From assembly GCA_023630585.1 (NCBI GenBank), contig CM042536.1, positions 28,930,964 through 28,994,963 on the forward strand: a DNA stretch of 64,000 nucleotides, in the 5' to 3' direction. Position 1 is the stretch's first letter. Each line of letters starts with the position of its first letter. Below, piece after piece: positions 27,001 to 35,860 of this stretch. The notes beneath the pieces were generated by a model. That model did not search any database, was not told the origin of the DNA, and was given only the letters and a program-made list of their open reading frames with translations. Source of the DNA: Cranoglanis bouderius (Eukaryota; Chordata; Actinopteri; Siluriformes; Cranoglanididae). The translations under genes were made by a program, and so were the position numbers.

Positions 27001-30000
27001 CCCTCTCACATCTAGTGTCTGGTGTTCCCTTTGTTATTGAGGTGTGTGGTGTCATCATGCCAAGATCTAAAGAGTTCTATAAGGCCTTCAGAAAACAGGT
27101 TGTGGATGCCTATGAGCCTATGAGATTTAAAAAGATCTCCAAATTATTTGAAATACATCATTCCACTGTAAGGAAAATCATCTACAAGTGGCACAGATTT
27201 CAAACAACTGCCAATTTGTCCAGGACTGGCCGTCCCAGCAAATTCAGCCTAACAGCAGACCATCTGATGCAAAAGGAAGTCTCCAAGAACCCCAAACTTT
27301 CATCACAGGATCTGCTATTAAGTCTTCCAACTGTTGGTGTCAAAGTGCATGCTTCTACAATCAGAAAGAGATTGCACAAATTTGACCTGCATGGGAGGCA
27401 TGCCAGGAAAAAACCTTTGCAAGACTACAGTTTACAGTCCAATGAGCATATAGGCAAAGACCAGGCCTTTTGGAATAATGTGCTCTGGACAGACGAATCA
27501 AAGATAGAGTTGTTTGGCCACAGTAACAGCAGACATGTTTGGCGCTGGCCAAAGACAGCTTTTCAGGAGAAGCACCTCATACCAACTGTGAAGCATGGTG
27601 GTGGAAATGTTATGGTTTGGGGTTGCTTGCTATGGTTTGGACCTTTCAACAGGATAATGATCCTAAGCACAATAGCAGATCTACCAAGGAATGGCTCAAA
27701 AAGAAGAAATGGAGGGTTATGAAATGGTCTAGTCAAAGCCCAGATTTGAATCCCATTTAAATGTTGTGAGGGATTTGAAACAGGCAGAACATGCAAGAAA
27801 ATCCTCAAACATCTTGCAACTGAAAGAATATTGCATGGAACAGTGGTCAAAAATTCGAGCAGCCCTGGTATACAATTATGCAAAATGCCTACAAGAAGTT
27901 TTTTCTGCTAAAGGGGGTAATACTAGCTTCTGAGGCCAAGGGTGTACTTACTTTTTTCTTATTTTTGCAGCAAAACCCAGCAGCCTTCATTGTGTTTTGT
28001 CTGAAAAGTGGTCTCTTCAGACTCGTAATATGCTGCTTTCTTTAATGACATACAAACATTTTTCTGTAACATTTAATTTTGTGCTAGAAAACTAATGTTT
28101 GCGAATCTAAAATGTTTTTTGTACTGACGTGATAATGTAGAAGTCATAAAAAAAAATCTATAACAAATTTTGTACTAAATAAATAGGGTGTCTAAAACTT
28201 TTGCACAGTACTGTGTATAAAAATGTCAAAAAATTTTAACATTTCTCTGGCTCTTTAAAGAAAAACTTTTTTTTTGGCTTTTATGGCTCTGCCAGCTGAA
28301 AAGGTTCCCGACCTCTGCTATATAGTGTATATGTATATTGATTATAAAGTCATTTGAGATTCCTGCCTATCTGTTTGTTTAAAGACTGAAAAATTCTGTG
28401 TCAGTAAAAAAAAAAAAAAAAAAAAAAAAAACCTTGAGAAGCATTTCATGTTCAGGCTACAAAGGTTATTTGTCTATATACTATATGTCTCTGATGACCT
28501 CTGAATGTCATTTGAGGAGCTGGAACGCAACGTTTCTCCAAGACCATTTTCACACTTGTGCTTAGAGTGGTCCACTTGTCATCACATCAACCGAGATGGA
28601 TGTTAACACCACAGCTGAACAGGATCGGTCTTAGAGTCGCCTCTTTATGCCTTTCTTATTAAGGGTTGGGTACAAAGCAAGTTGAAGTGGTCCTGATAAA
28701 CACCACGTGTACTACTGTACAAACATCTTCACTGTTACGAAATTGCGTCACTCTGAACAACGGATGAACATCAAGTCAGTACATGAATTCCTTCCATTAT
28801 CATACACTACACATCTAACATTTTGCAGAAGAACCAATCATTTCAGCACATGAAATACTGTCACAAAGGAGTTTTTGTTGTTTGTGAAAATGTGGCATGT
28901 ATTTTAATACAGTGTAAGGGTGAAAGTGCTGATTTAATCATGAACACTGAAAGTTAAATATATGGACTGTAAATGCGGAACTGATGGTAAAAAATATATG
29001 CAGCCTCAAGGACAAAAGTGAATATGAATTTCATCTATTTGAATTATATACAATAAAAACTGTTTTTTTATGTTGTGTATTTAATAAATGTACATTTTGT
29101 AATGTTTTCTCGTACTTGCTAGGGGTAAGATTTGCCTTTAAAAACAAATCATTCAAAACTACAGGTTGTTAAAAATGTGAAGAAAAAAAATCAGGATCCT
29201 AAATACAAATCTTTGAAATTCAAATCTCATTTTAAATTAGGCCCAATGTGAAGCGTATGGGATTCCCAGGGAAAAGTAAATGCTTTCCACGTTTGCATAC
29301 ATGACCACAAAATGAAGGGATGTGGCATAGATTTAAGTGGAGTCAAAGTCTAAGATACTACATGAACCATAATAAGGTAAGTGCATCTAAAGTTTCTATG
29401 TTCTACTGAAATAGCTAAATTCCTATTACGCAACTAACTCTGGGTGTTAGCTACCTAACTTTTCCCAGCAAGCTAGCGTTAGAGTAGCCTCACTAGCTAG
29501 AACGTTATCTACTGTACAGTAAATAGTCGCACTGGGCATATACTAAGCATCAAGTGTTTAACATCACTGTGGAAGACTAGCTATTTGCATAGCACACAAA
29601 ATTGAAGCCACAAAACCACATGCACATCCATGTAACTAATGCAAACCAAGAGAGCGTGTCCTTCTCTGTCACACACACACACACACACACACACATTTTC
29701 ATTAAATTCGATTTATAGATATTTTAGTGATAGAAATAACAAGCTGGCTGACAGAACATAGAATAAATGTTTTTTTTTCTGTGTTTTTCTGACACAATCA
29801 TGTATCAGGCACAAGGACATTGTTTCATATCAACTAAATCCTCATATCTATTTTATGCTGACAAATGTTTGCTAATAAATATGCATGACCTTGTACTTAA
29901 TACGATTTGCCAGACATTTGATTTATTCTATTAATTATATAATGTGTCATATCTGATTCGCATTTAGTCAACTGTATAGAATTTAGCTAGTAGTTGGATG

Positions 30001-31772
30001 AAGTGGTCTGTTAATGTACAGAATATTAGTGGAATGACATACAGTACTGTTCAAAAGTTTTAGGTACATGCAAAGAAATGCTATAGAGCAAAGATGCCTT
30101 CAAAATAATGAAATTAAATGTTTCTACATTAAAAAAAAAAAATACCATAAAGAGCAGTAAACAGTAGTAAATTAAATATTTGTCAATATTTGGTGTGACA
30201 AAAATAAATTAATAAATTTAAATTTAAATTTAATAATTAATAAAAATAATAGTCTCCGGTACAATTAGTGCAGTTTTATAAGGAAATGAGCTGGTAAGAT
30301 TTATTGAGCATCTTGCAGAACCAGACACAGTTCTTCTGGAGACTTTGACTTTCGCACTCGCTTCTTATTTTTGCAGCAAAACCCAGGAGCATTCATTGTG
30401 TTTTTTGTCTGAAAAGTGTCTCTTACATAATATGCTGCTTTCTTTACTGACATACAAACATTTTTCTGTAACATTTAATTTTGTGCTAGAAAACTAATGT
30501 TTGGGAATCTAAAATGTTTTTTGCACTGACTTGATAATGTAGAAGTCATAAAATAAAAAAATATATAACAAAGCTTGTACTAAAAAAAAAAAAAAATAGG
30601 GTGCCTAAAACTTTTGAACAGTACTGTATAGGTTTAGTTTACAATCACCAAGTTAGGTTATGAGAAATAGAACAGGAATATTAAGGCCTTGACTAAAAAT
30701 AGGAAAATTGTACATTCCTAATAAGGCTCTAAATAATTAGTAATACACCAGGGGGATACCAATGATTTACACTAATTTACACAAAAAAACAGAATTTTTT
30801 TTCTCTCCTTAATTTGGTCACTTGCTAATTCCCACCCACCAGCCACCTCTCTCCTATCATATGACATGACTGCTACCAACTGGGGAGGGTGAAGGCTAAG
30901 ACATGCTACTTAGAAGAAATGTGAAGCCAACCAAATGCATTTTTTCAAACTGTTGCTCATGCCCTGCATCACAGGGCAGTGTAACACACTCAAAGAACAG
31001 CACTATCTACCCTCTTCTGCATACATGAGCTTACAGATGCCCAAGATTGGCTAGTTTCCCTATGATTGACAGTGCAGGAAGAGTTTGCCATCCCTCCCAC
31101 AACTAGTTTTGCTCTCTTAGCTGCTGCCCACAGATGGCTGTGGCATCGTCAGCATTCAAACTCACGATCTCTGGACACTTTCTGATCTCTGAACGCTTTT
31201 CTGTTACGCCATTTGGGAGCGCAAAAAAACCTGAATTTTACTCTACAACAAAACCCCTAGCGAATGTCATTGAACAAGAATGTTAATTCATTTATTCATT
31301 CATTTTGTTCAGACAGCAAGGCAAATGTCTGATGTGACCAGCACTTAATCACATAATAAGCAGCTACATTTTTTTTAATGACCAAAGAGATAATAGCTCC
31401 GCCCACTTGGCTTCTATTGGCTCACAAGCGCACAACACATGGATTTACTTGTCAAAATTCACCTAAATTGGCCAAAACAACAAGTAACTGCTACCAGAGC
31501 ATGTACGTCCTTTCCCCTTTAGTGCCCTTTTTGTCAGGTGAATTTTATTTATGTTTAGTCTAACTGCTGCTTTAACTGAAAAAAATATTTTTTTTAAAAA
31601 TCAAAGCATATTTTTCAAGTGGCTCCCATATCACTGTAGCAAGTACATACAAGTATTAAAAACATACTGTCAGTGTTTTCCTAAACATTTGACTGTAAAG
31701 TCAGAGCGACATTCTGTCCACAATGTTTTCAAATCTTTGTGTCCAAAGAAGAAATCTTACAGCACTACTGCT

Positions 31773-31851
<79 letters not shown>

Positions 31852-34240
31852 CATATATATACATATATATACACATATATATACATACACACACACACAC
31901 ACATATTTATACACTGCTGAAAAATCTAGGTAGCCTCCTCCAAAGTAGAAGAGGCTATCTCACTACACTACAGTGCCTACTGAAAATCAGGCTGTATCAG
32001 GCTTATGAAACCAATGATAACTTTGTACTACTGTACACTGCACGCTCACGTTTGTTACGATCTCCATGTCCAATGTAGGTATTAACACACACACTAAGAC
32101 ACTTCGCGGTGTGTGTGAACCTCTGGCTCGGCCTGCTCTTAACTGTGATGACCTCATCTCTATTACCTCTTCCCTTTTATAACAGCTGCAGGACTGAAAT
32201 GACTATCCTGCAGATTAAATACACTAGAGGGAATTAAATTAGATTGAGCTGAGCTCACATGATAGGGTTCGAGCTCTTCAATGTCCAAGAGGAAGCTACT
32301 ACGCTCTGTTCATTACAACATCCTTCCTGTTGGATGCTGCGAATATGTCTAATGCTTTCAAATTCAGGTATTGATAAAATCTCAGAAATAAAGGGCTTTT
32401 CCAAGGGTATGGATGGAAAACAAATGAAACAGTTTCAATGTAATAAGGAACGCATTTGAATAAAGCACTTAAGTACCTTATTCATTAAAACCGTGGCTCT
32501 TGGTTAACTGATGATGCATGGCCTGCATGACACACTACTGGCTCTTATGTTTTGTGACACTAATAAAACTTGCCAGATTTTTCAATGATGTGCAGAGACA
32601 ATCTTCACATTTTACCCAGTCTGCACACTCCCACAAAGGGAGACCACAGCACTGCTGAATTCTTGAAACCTGATTGGTACACTTTTCTATAACAGCAGCT
32701 CTGACAGTAGTTTCAGCTGCAAGACAAATCACAGGTTTTTTATAAAGTGCTGCTTCTAATACATCATCATTTCTATAGTAAAAGCTCATTCACAGAGGCT
32801 TGCATGACTCTCTTAATAGTAAAAACATGTTATTTAACAAAAAAATACATATAATTGTTGATATTAAGCTTTCTGTAAGAAGATGTATATTTAATATTAC
32901 TGGATGGAGTCTGCAGTGTCAGTGTTTCAAGACAGAGGACTAGCTGTGTTTTTGTATTAACTTCAGAGAACAGAGAAAGCTGCTATAACTAACATGGAAC
33001 TAACATGTTTCGCAGATGTTCCACAACATTAAATGTAAGAATAAATGGAGTATGATATCTTGTTTGGGGGGCATGGTGGTTTAGTGGTTAACATGTTTGC
33101 CTCACACCTCCAGGGGTTGAGGGTTCGGTTTACCCCTCCACCCTGTGTGTGGAGTTTTCATGTTCTCCCTGTGTTTCAGGGGATTCCTCCGGGTTTCCTC
33201 CCCCAGTCCAAAGACATGCACTGTAGGTTGATCGGCATTTCCAAATAGTCTGTAGTGTGTGAATGAGTGTGCGAGTGCATGTGTGCGATTGTGCCCTGCA
33301 ATAGGTTGGCACCCCGTCCAGGGTGTCCCCTGCCTTGTGCCCCGAGTCCCCTGGGATAGGCTCCAGGCTCCCCAGCGGCCCTGTGTAGGATAAGTGGCAC
33401 AGAAAATGGATGGATGGATGTCTTGTTCATTAATTCATTTAAAAAATGGCAAACGTTAGCAAATTGCTGTGGTAGAAGAGGAAAAAAACACTTCAGGATG
33501 CCCTGCTGTGCTTTATTTCTTACTTAAGGTTGTGTGCTAGTGGCCTGAACATTGTGAAGACTGCCAGAGAACCAGAGACTATATGCCTGAATGGCATTCT
33601 GCATCTCTAGTAAGTTCGTTTAAATCAAAAGCATTTTCTGAGAAAATAATTATATACATGCAGTCACATTTACTGTAAAACTTTTTGGAATTTTTCAGGC
33701 GACTGAGACGAGAATTTAAATGTAACGAGAATTTCAATCAATTATTTTACACCCATTAAAAAAGCATTTCTAAGGAAATGTCAAATCATACAGCTGAAAA
33801 TTTCTGGAAAAAAATGATGTAAGTGTGTGCTCTTTTTTTTTGGACCAGTAGGTACACACTCTATGTATTTGTTGTTTTTGCTCTAGATTGCATAAGCTGT
33901 ATGCATGTGACTTTTGCAAGGCGTCTATTTTAATATAGTAGGATGCCAGTATAAATAAAAGATTTCACATGTATTAAACATGCACATGACAATAAGAATA
34001 GCACGGCACGGTAAGTATTTATGTACACACATACACATACACCACCCACACTGACACAAACACACCTGTATGTGTACACCTAACACCTCCACCTCCACAT
34101 AATATTTACAGAGCAACAGTGCCCTCAGATTATAATCTCTCTCTCTTTCCCTCTCTCACACTCACACACACACACACACCTGTTTGATCTGAATATCTCG
34201 GTAGGCCTGTAATAACATGCCATCATAAGTACAGCTTTGG

Positions 34241-34277
<37 letters not shown>

Positions 34278-34544
34278 CGTGTTTCCCTTTGAAGGTAATG
34301 TAACATGACATTTGCGATGGAGAATGAAGTGGCCCGGATCCATATGCGGTTATTGCCACACACACACACACACACACATGAACACACATGTACACACACT
34401 CATTTTATCCATGGATACATACACGAGCTGTCACTTTTCATACAACACCCCCTCTGCTGGCTCGCTGATCTCATCCAAACATTAAGACACATAAACCATA
34501 TCAGGTTCTCTTAAAACAGCTCTCATGCACACATTGTCCTTTCT

Positions 34545-34592
<48 letters not shown>

Positions 34593-35860
34593 ACAGCTTG
34601 CATTAGTACTCCTGCTATCAGTTGTGCCTGTACTTACAGTAATATATTATAGTTAGGGATGCATTAATACCACATTTTCCAATGTCTATATGATACCTGA
34701 TACAGTAAACAAGCCAAGCTCCCGATGACAAGTTATGTGAAATCAGAGGCTTCAGGAGGGCTGTACAGGGGTAAAAGTGATGATGATTCTAATGTCCATG
34801 ATTAGACACGTGCCTCAAGGGGACCAAAGATAGTAAAAATCATCAAGGATAATGAGCTCGGGTGCATTAACCAATCAGGGGGCACACAATTCCTACTGAA
34901 GCACCTCATGGCCTTTAAGACAAGTTGTATTCTGTGTTTATGTTTATCTTATGTTATGTGATGTGTCAGCCAGCATCACACACCTTCATGGCATATTGCA
35001 CATCAAACACTCACAGAGAAAAAGGTACTAAATTGTACCACTGGTACCCTCAAGCATATTTTGTTTGGTGCATGAGGTGTTACTCTCAAAGTAAGTACAG
35101 TCCAAGGGAATTTTGTACCTTAAACCTTTTCTAAAGCTACACTATACCCACAGGTAAAGGCAACATATTAAAGGCATATATGATAAGGGTACCATCCCAG
35201 AGACAAGGAAAGGTACTCAGAGAGTGAAGGGTCCGATCTATGTGGATTAAGTTCAATCTGATCCTATACCAATCAAAACATACAGGTCAGTATCGACCCA
35301 TTCTGATCAAACATGATTTCCGATCTGATTCTGATTTTAAAATATAAGCTACAAAAAAAAAGGTGCCACCCCAGAGACAAGGAAAGGTACTCAGAGAGTG
35401 AAGGGTCCGATCTATGTGAATTATGTTCAATCTGATTCTATAACAATCAAAACATTCAATGCTCGGGTCTAACATCATTTCCGATCTGACCCTTCACTAA
35501 ACTACACCTAAGCTACAGTTCAGGACCCTTTTCTCTAAGAGTGACGAAATGCTGTTCAACCTTATTCTATACCGACCAACCCGTTCAGACTAGTATCGGA
35601 TCGAATCGGTGCATACTACAGGATCAGATCGGTGCGTCCCTAGTGAAGTGCACGGGTTTGAACCAAAGTGACGCGAATATTAACCACTTAAACAGACCTT
35701 TCACCCTGACCTTGACCTTTTCCTTCTCCTTCACTTTAACCTCTAACCCTTAACCTCATCATATAACCTATCGGATTTCCATGAACACACCGCAAAACCG
35801 TCGCAAAGTCAGCACACAGTTTGAATAATCACTCACCTGCGGTCTTCCGTGCGGGTACAT
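6785..35860 (-). CDS. tle2: tle2-like Groucho/TLE co-repressor gene, 11 exons, short form without WD40
   Basis: Groucho/TLE proteins are nuclear co-repressors recruited by DNA-binding factors such as Hes and Tcf/Lef. The N-terminal Q region forms oligomers and the C-terminal WD40 propeller binds partner peptides. Eleven exons join in frame with GT/AG borders: 24+101+64+45+63+75+178+17+54+144+129 nt = 894 nt, 297 codons plus stop. The Q region is plain: MYPHGRPQ, VLETLDHIKEEFQLFQAQYH, LKLECEKLATEKTEM, YYEMSYGLNIEMQKQ, AEIVKRLSAICTQII. The linker reads LSHHAQGFPLTPHQSG and later SPSPSRDAPSPAP, closest to TLE2 from memory of the family. The stop is the last codon of exon 11, directly before GTGAGA. 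No WD40 exon is seen further left in the window. Either this is a genuinely short protein, or a nonsense change or assembly error hides downstream exons. Family assignment is firm; tle2 rather than another TLE rests on the linker and the tle5 neighbour. Confidence 0.85.
7427..7900 (+). repeat. Rep-A copy 2
   Basis: Starts CAGTGCTGTTGAATTCTCGA then TTCTGATTGGTCAGAAAGTG, the 5' signature of Rep-A, and runs to the GTGGAATAAAACATTTT segment. Internally shortened. Intron 10 of the tle2-like gene. Confidence 0.8.
7945..8130 (-). repeat. SINE 3' part, same family as 33064
   Basis: Starts with (CATC)n and CATTTTCTGTACCGCTTGTC, then the reverse complement of the 33064 SINE tail and body. Confidence 0.82.
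8130..8430 (-). repeat. Dispersed SINE-like repeat (copy a)
   Basis: Shares GATGGCTGTGGCATCG and CAGCATTCGAAC with 30955-31220. The end carries a degenerate B-box-like sequence in reverse orientation, which suggests a tRNA-derived element. Confidence 0.6.
9343..9486 (-). CDS. tle2: tle2-like exon 10 (SP-rich linker with CA repeat)
   Basis: 144 nt, acceptor GGCCTGGAAG, donor GTACAC, phase 0 to 0. It encodes KSVSPAGGSPRSADGNGMDS, then RNSSRDARSPASGFP, then HTHTPNQHKSPPQ. The part NGMDSRNSSRDARSPAS lines up with NGLDKTRLLKKDAPISPAS of TLE1/3. The HTHT part is a short CACACACA microsatellite read as codons. The left border (donor after the CA run) is the least certain point. Confidence 0.72.
9605..10120 (+). 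repeat. Rep-A copy 3
   Basis: Same 5' signature (GTTGAACTCTCAATTCTGAT, then TGGTCAG) and shared downstream blocks up to AATAATCAACT. It starts about 120 bp upstream (minus sense) of exon 10. Confidence 0.8.
10198..10316. repeat. (AT)n-(AC)n microsatellite
   Basis: About 40 AT units followed by short AC and AT runs. Between exons 10 and 9 of the tle2-like gene. Confidence 0.97.
11240..11293 (-). CDS. tle2: tle2-like exon 9 (charged linker)
   Basis: 54 nt, acceptor TTTCTCTAG, donor GTACGG, phase 0 to 0. It is open only in the phase handed over by exon 8 and encodes DREVEKNEDSLKRDSTKE. It resembles the charged DRDSIK stretch after the GP region of TLE1/3/4, although the match is short. Confidence 0.65.
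11430..11710 (-). repeat. SINE-like repeat with (CATT)n tail
   Basis: (CATT)n then CGTCTTCAGTAAGCGCTTTA and TCCATCCCAGGAACACTGGG, related to but distinct from the 33064 family. It begins about 140 bp upstream (minus sense) of exon 9. Confidence 0.75.
13208..13360 (-). repeat. SINE fragment, same family as 33064
   Basis: ATTTTCTGTACAGCTTATCC near a (CATC)-rich start, with an internal deletion, ending GAAATGCCAATCAGCCTACA. Confidence 0.78.
13670..14340 (+). repeat. Rep-A copy 4
   Basis: Nearly full length, with blocks GGAAGGAGTCTCCGGTGTCAG, CATTCCACAACATTAAATGT and AATAATCAACTTCAGGATG in order. The 3' end includes the CATTGCTGATTAATTTC segment. Confidence 0.8.
14919..14935 (-). CDS. tle2: tle2-like micro-exon 8 (17 nt)
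   Basis: Only 17 nt, between a long pyrimidine tract ending TTCTAG and the donor GTGAGT. With the G left over from exon 7 it encodes D-G-A-P-N-R and restores phase 0. Support is the pair of good splice sites plus the exact phase fit on both sides; there is no homology that could confirm so short an exon. Confidence 0.6.
15466..15745 (-). repeat. SINE, same family as 33064
   Basis: Minus-strand copy covering most of the element: CATATCCTACACAGGGTTG to GTGCAAAGCCACCATGCCCC. The small open frames here are repeat-derived and are not genes. Confidence 0.82.
15918..16345 (+). mobile_element. Tc1-type transposon fragment (CACTTTATTAGG family)
   Basis: Begins with CACTCACTGCCCACTTTATT and AGGACACCTG, a widespread fish Tc1-family terminus, followed by the typical 5' region. 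No catalytic segment is present. It lies in an intron of the tle2-like gene. Confidence 0.7.
16638..16815 (-). CDS. tle2: tle2-like exon 7 (Gly/Pro-rich region)
   Basis: 178 nt, acceptor CTCCTTAG, donor GTGCAA (weaker). It encodes QQQLQHLSHHAQGFPLTPHQ, then SGMSLGAGVGLMALPGAF, a loose match to the TLE2 GP region (QQLQPLSHHAPPVPLTP ... LLALSGAL), and finishes PHLVPKDDVTHPESVDPR. It ends in phase 1, which matches the phase needed by the 17-nt exon downstream. Confidence 0.88.
17118..17192 (-). CDS. tle2: tle2-like exon 6 (end of Q domain)
   Basis: 75 nt, phase 0 to 0, acceptor GTGTAG, donor GTGAGT. It encodes HQHQVAQAVERSKHVSMADL and then NAIIG. Compare HQQQVLQAVERAKQVT in paralogues. It has drifted more than exons 3-5. 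Confidence 0.93.
18188..18345 (+). repeat. tRNA-derived SINE, short copy
   Basis: CAGTGGTAGCTCAGTGGTTA (A box) and GATCATGAGTTCAAACTG (B box), with the same GAGCAAGGCCCTTAA body as the copy at 1450 but a shortened end. Confidence 0.85.
19135..19352. repeat. (GT)n and (CA)n tracts flanking exon 5
   Basis: GT-rich tract 19135-19208 on the intron side after the donor, and a CA-rich tract 19301-19352 before the acceptor. The exon sits between two oppositely oriented tracts. Confidence 0.9.
19225..19287 (-). CDS. tle2: tle2-like exon 5 (Q domain)
   Basis: 63 nt, phase 0 to 0, acceptor CCCTGCAG, donor GTGAGC. It encodes AEIVKRLSAICTQIIPLLSQ plus E. (CA)n/(GT)n tracts flank it closely on both sides. 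Confidence 0.95.
19590..20095 (-). repeat. Rep-A copy 5
   Basis: Minus orientation: TTAAAGAATGACATGTACC, GACACTGGAGACTCCTTCC and, at the right end, GACCAATCAGATTCGAGAAT then TCAAC. Between exon 5 and exon 4 of the tle2-like gene. Confidence 0.82.
21010..22285 (+). repeat. Rep-A copy 6, split by a Tc1-type insertion
   Basis: The left part (21010-21150: GGAAGGACTCTCCAGTGTCAG) and right part (22015-22285: AACTAACTTGTTTCTCAGCG, AATAATCAACTTCAGGGTG) are consecutive segments of Rep-A. The Tc1-type element at 21150-22014 lies between them. Confidence 0.8.
21150..22014 (+). mobile_element. 5'-truncated Tc1-type transposon inside a Rep-A copy
   Basis: Degraded Tc1-type transposase sequence in plus orientation (MEQWKKVAWSNKSHFLLHH; later a catalytic-Asp block with TAG for the Gln codon, and SPDLSPI followed by a stop). 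It ends in the common fish Tc1 terminus GGTTTTAATGTTATGGCTGA. The left terminus is absent. The flanking sequence on both sides is one Rep-A copy, so this is an insertion. Confidence 0.8.
22630..22674 (-). CDS. tle2: tle2-like exon 4 (Q domain)
   Basis: 45 nt, phase 0 to 0, acceptor GCTGTAG, donor GTAAGA. It encodes YYEMSYGLNIEMQKQ. Other TLEs, including the neighbouring tle5, have MHKQ here, so one His has become Gln. Confidence 0.95.
23065..23128 (-). CDS. tle2: tle2-like exon 3 (Q domain)
   Basis: 64 nt, acceptor CACTCAG, donor GTGAGT. It encodes LKLECEKLATEKTEMHRHYI followed by M. It is the direct counterpart of the 64-nt tle5 exon at 62671-62734. The EKTEM form is TLE1-4-like, whereas tle5 has EKSEM. 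Confidence 0.95.
23375..23475 (-). CDS. tle2: tle2-like exon 2 (start of Q domain)
   Basis: 101 nt, acceptor CTTAG, donor GTGAGG. It encodes APLVPGHVGMKF followed by TVLETLDHIKEEFQLFQAQY, the first helix of the Groucho Q domain, and ends in phase 2 (the Ser codon is split). FQLFQ replaces the FQFLQ usual in other TLEs. Confidence 0.93.
24034..24512. mobile_element. Non-autonomous Tc1-like MITE (ACTCCTGGGCAAAAAAA termini)
   Basis: Opposed termini ACTCCTGGGCAAAAAAA at the left and its reverse complement at the right, with matching inner GCCCAAAATGGCA-type stretches and poly-A/poly-T tracts. No transposase. Intron 1 of the tle2-like gene. Confidence 0.75.
25417..25446. repeat. Poly-G tract
   Basis: A G run of more than 20 with a single A, in intron 1 of the tle2-like gene. 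A potential quadruplex-forming and error-prone stretch. Confidence 0.9.
26260..26660 (-). repeat. Rep-A copy 7
   Basis: Minus orientation: TTAATCAATGACGTCGAGGTG, GTTTTATTCCTTGTATACCA, GACACTGGAGACTCCTTCCA. It is cut on the right, where the Tc1-type unit at 26690 begins. Confidence 0.8.
26690..28213 (+). mobile_element. Degenerate Tc1-type transposon joined to a second element's right half
   Basis: Inverted motifs TAAGTACACCC (near 26880) and its complement (near 27945) mark a Tc1-type unit with a transposase remnant between them. From about 27955 the sequence changes to the same 260-base tail seen in the non-autonomous element at 30042-30626, ending in CAGTACTG at about 28213. This looks like one transposon inserted in, or recombined with, another. 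The left border is uncertain. Confidence 0.75.
27057..27920 (+). pseudogene. Tc1-type transposase remnant with internal deletion
   Basis: Starts MPRSKEFYKAFRKQVVDAYE and keeps both helix-turn-helix regions, the first catalytic Asp (LWTDES) and HGGGNVMVWG. After GCLLWFG about 35-40 codons normal for the family are missing and the frame shifts. The second Asp block (FQQDNDPKH) and SPDLNPI follow in another frame; the codon after NPI is a stop where the catalytic Glu should be. Dead copy. Confidence 0.9.
28214..30041. other. Intron 1 segment, nothing recognised
   Basis: AT-rich unique-looking sequence with a poly-A tract and a (CA)n run near 29672-29694. No exon or element termini seen. Confidence 0.5.
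30042..30626. mobile_element. Non-autonomous Tc1/mariner-like MITE
   Basis: Perfect terminal repeats of 23 bases beginning CAGTACTGTTCAAAAGTTTT, flanked by TA on both sides. No coding capacity. The right half is shared with 27955-28213. It lies in intron 1 of the tle2-like gene. Confidence 0.9.
30955..31220 (-). repeat. Dispersed SINE-like repeat (copy b)
   Basis: Parallel to 8130-8430 over about 250 bases (CATCCCTCCCAC, AGATGGCTGTGGCATCGTCA, CATTCAAACTCACGATCTC). Confidence 0.6.
31773..31905. repeat. (AT)n/(ATAC)n microsatellite
   Basis: Long AT run with interspersed ACATAC units, ending in (CA)n. It produces several spurious open frames of alternating Tyr and Ile. Intron 1. Confidence 0.97.
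32640..33530 (+). repeat. Rep-A copy 8, split by a SINE
   Basis: Starts GCACTGCTGAATTCTTGAAA, continues to AACATTAAATGTAAGAATAA, is interrupted by the SINE at 33064-33421, and resumes with ATTGCTGTGGTAGAAGAGG. Confidence 0.82.
33064..33421 (+). repeat. Full-length SINE ending in (GATG)n
   Basis: Head GGCATGGTGGTTTAGTGGTT; body AGTCCAAAGACATGCACTGT; tail AGGATAAGTGGCACAGAAAA then (TGGA)n. Flanking TCTTGTT on both sides is a probable target-site duplication. Inserted in Rep-A copy 8. Confidence 0.85.
34233..34590. repeat. Cluster of (GT)n and (CA)n tracts
   Basis: A (GT)n run at 34243-34271, then (CA)n at 34358-34378 and 34550-34588. They lie about 1.2-1.6 kb downstream of exon 1 within intron 1. 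Confidence 0.9.
34654..35642. mobile_element. hAT-like non-autonomous element
   Basis: Left end TTAGGGATGCATTAATACC and right end ATCGGTGCGTCCCTA resemble the TAGGGATGCACCGATA termini of fish hAT MITEs. No coding frame. The interior carries an imperfect direct repeat (35188-35280 and 35360-35460). A target duplication was not clear. Confidence 0.6.
35837..35860 (-). CDS. tle2: tle2-like exon 1 (start codon)
   Basis: Encodes M-Y-P-H-G-R-P-Q, the usual TLE opening (MYPQGR in paralogues), followed by the donor GTGAGT. It ends in phase 0. The ATG lies inside CpG-rich sequence, as expected of a first exon. Confidence 0.9.

Noticed and set aside
31551..32078. Open frame of 175 codons rich in Tyr-Ile
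   Set aside because: It is an (AT)n microsatellite read through; codon content is pure repeat and no domain is present.
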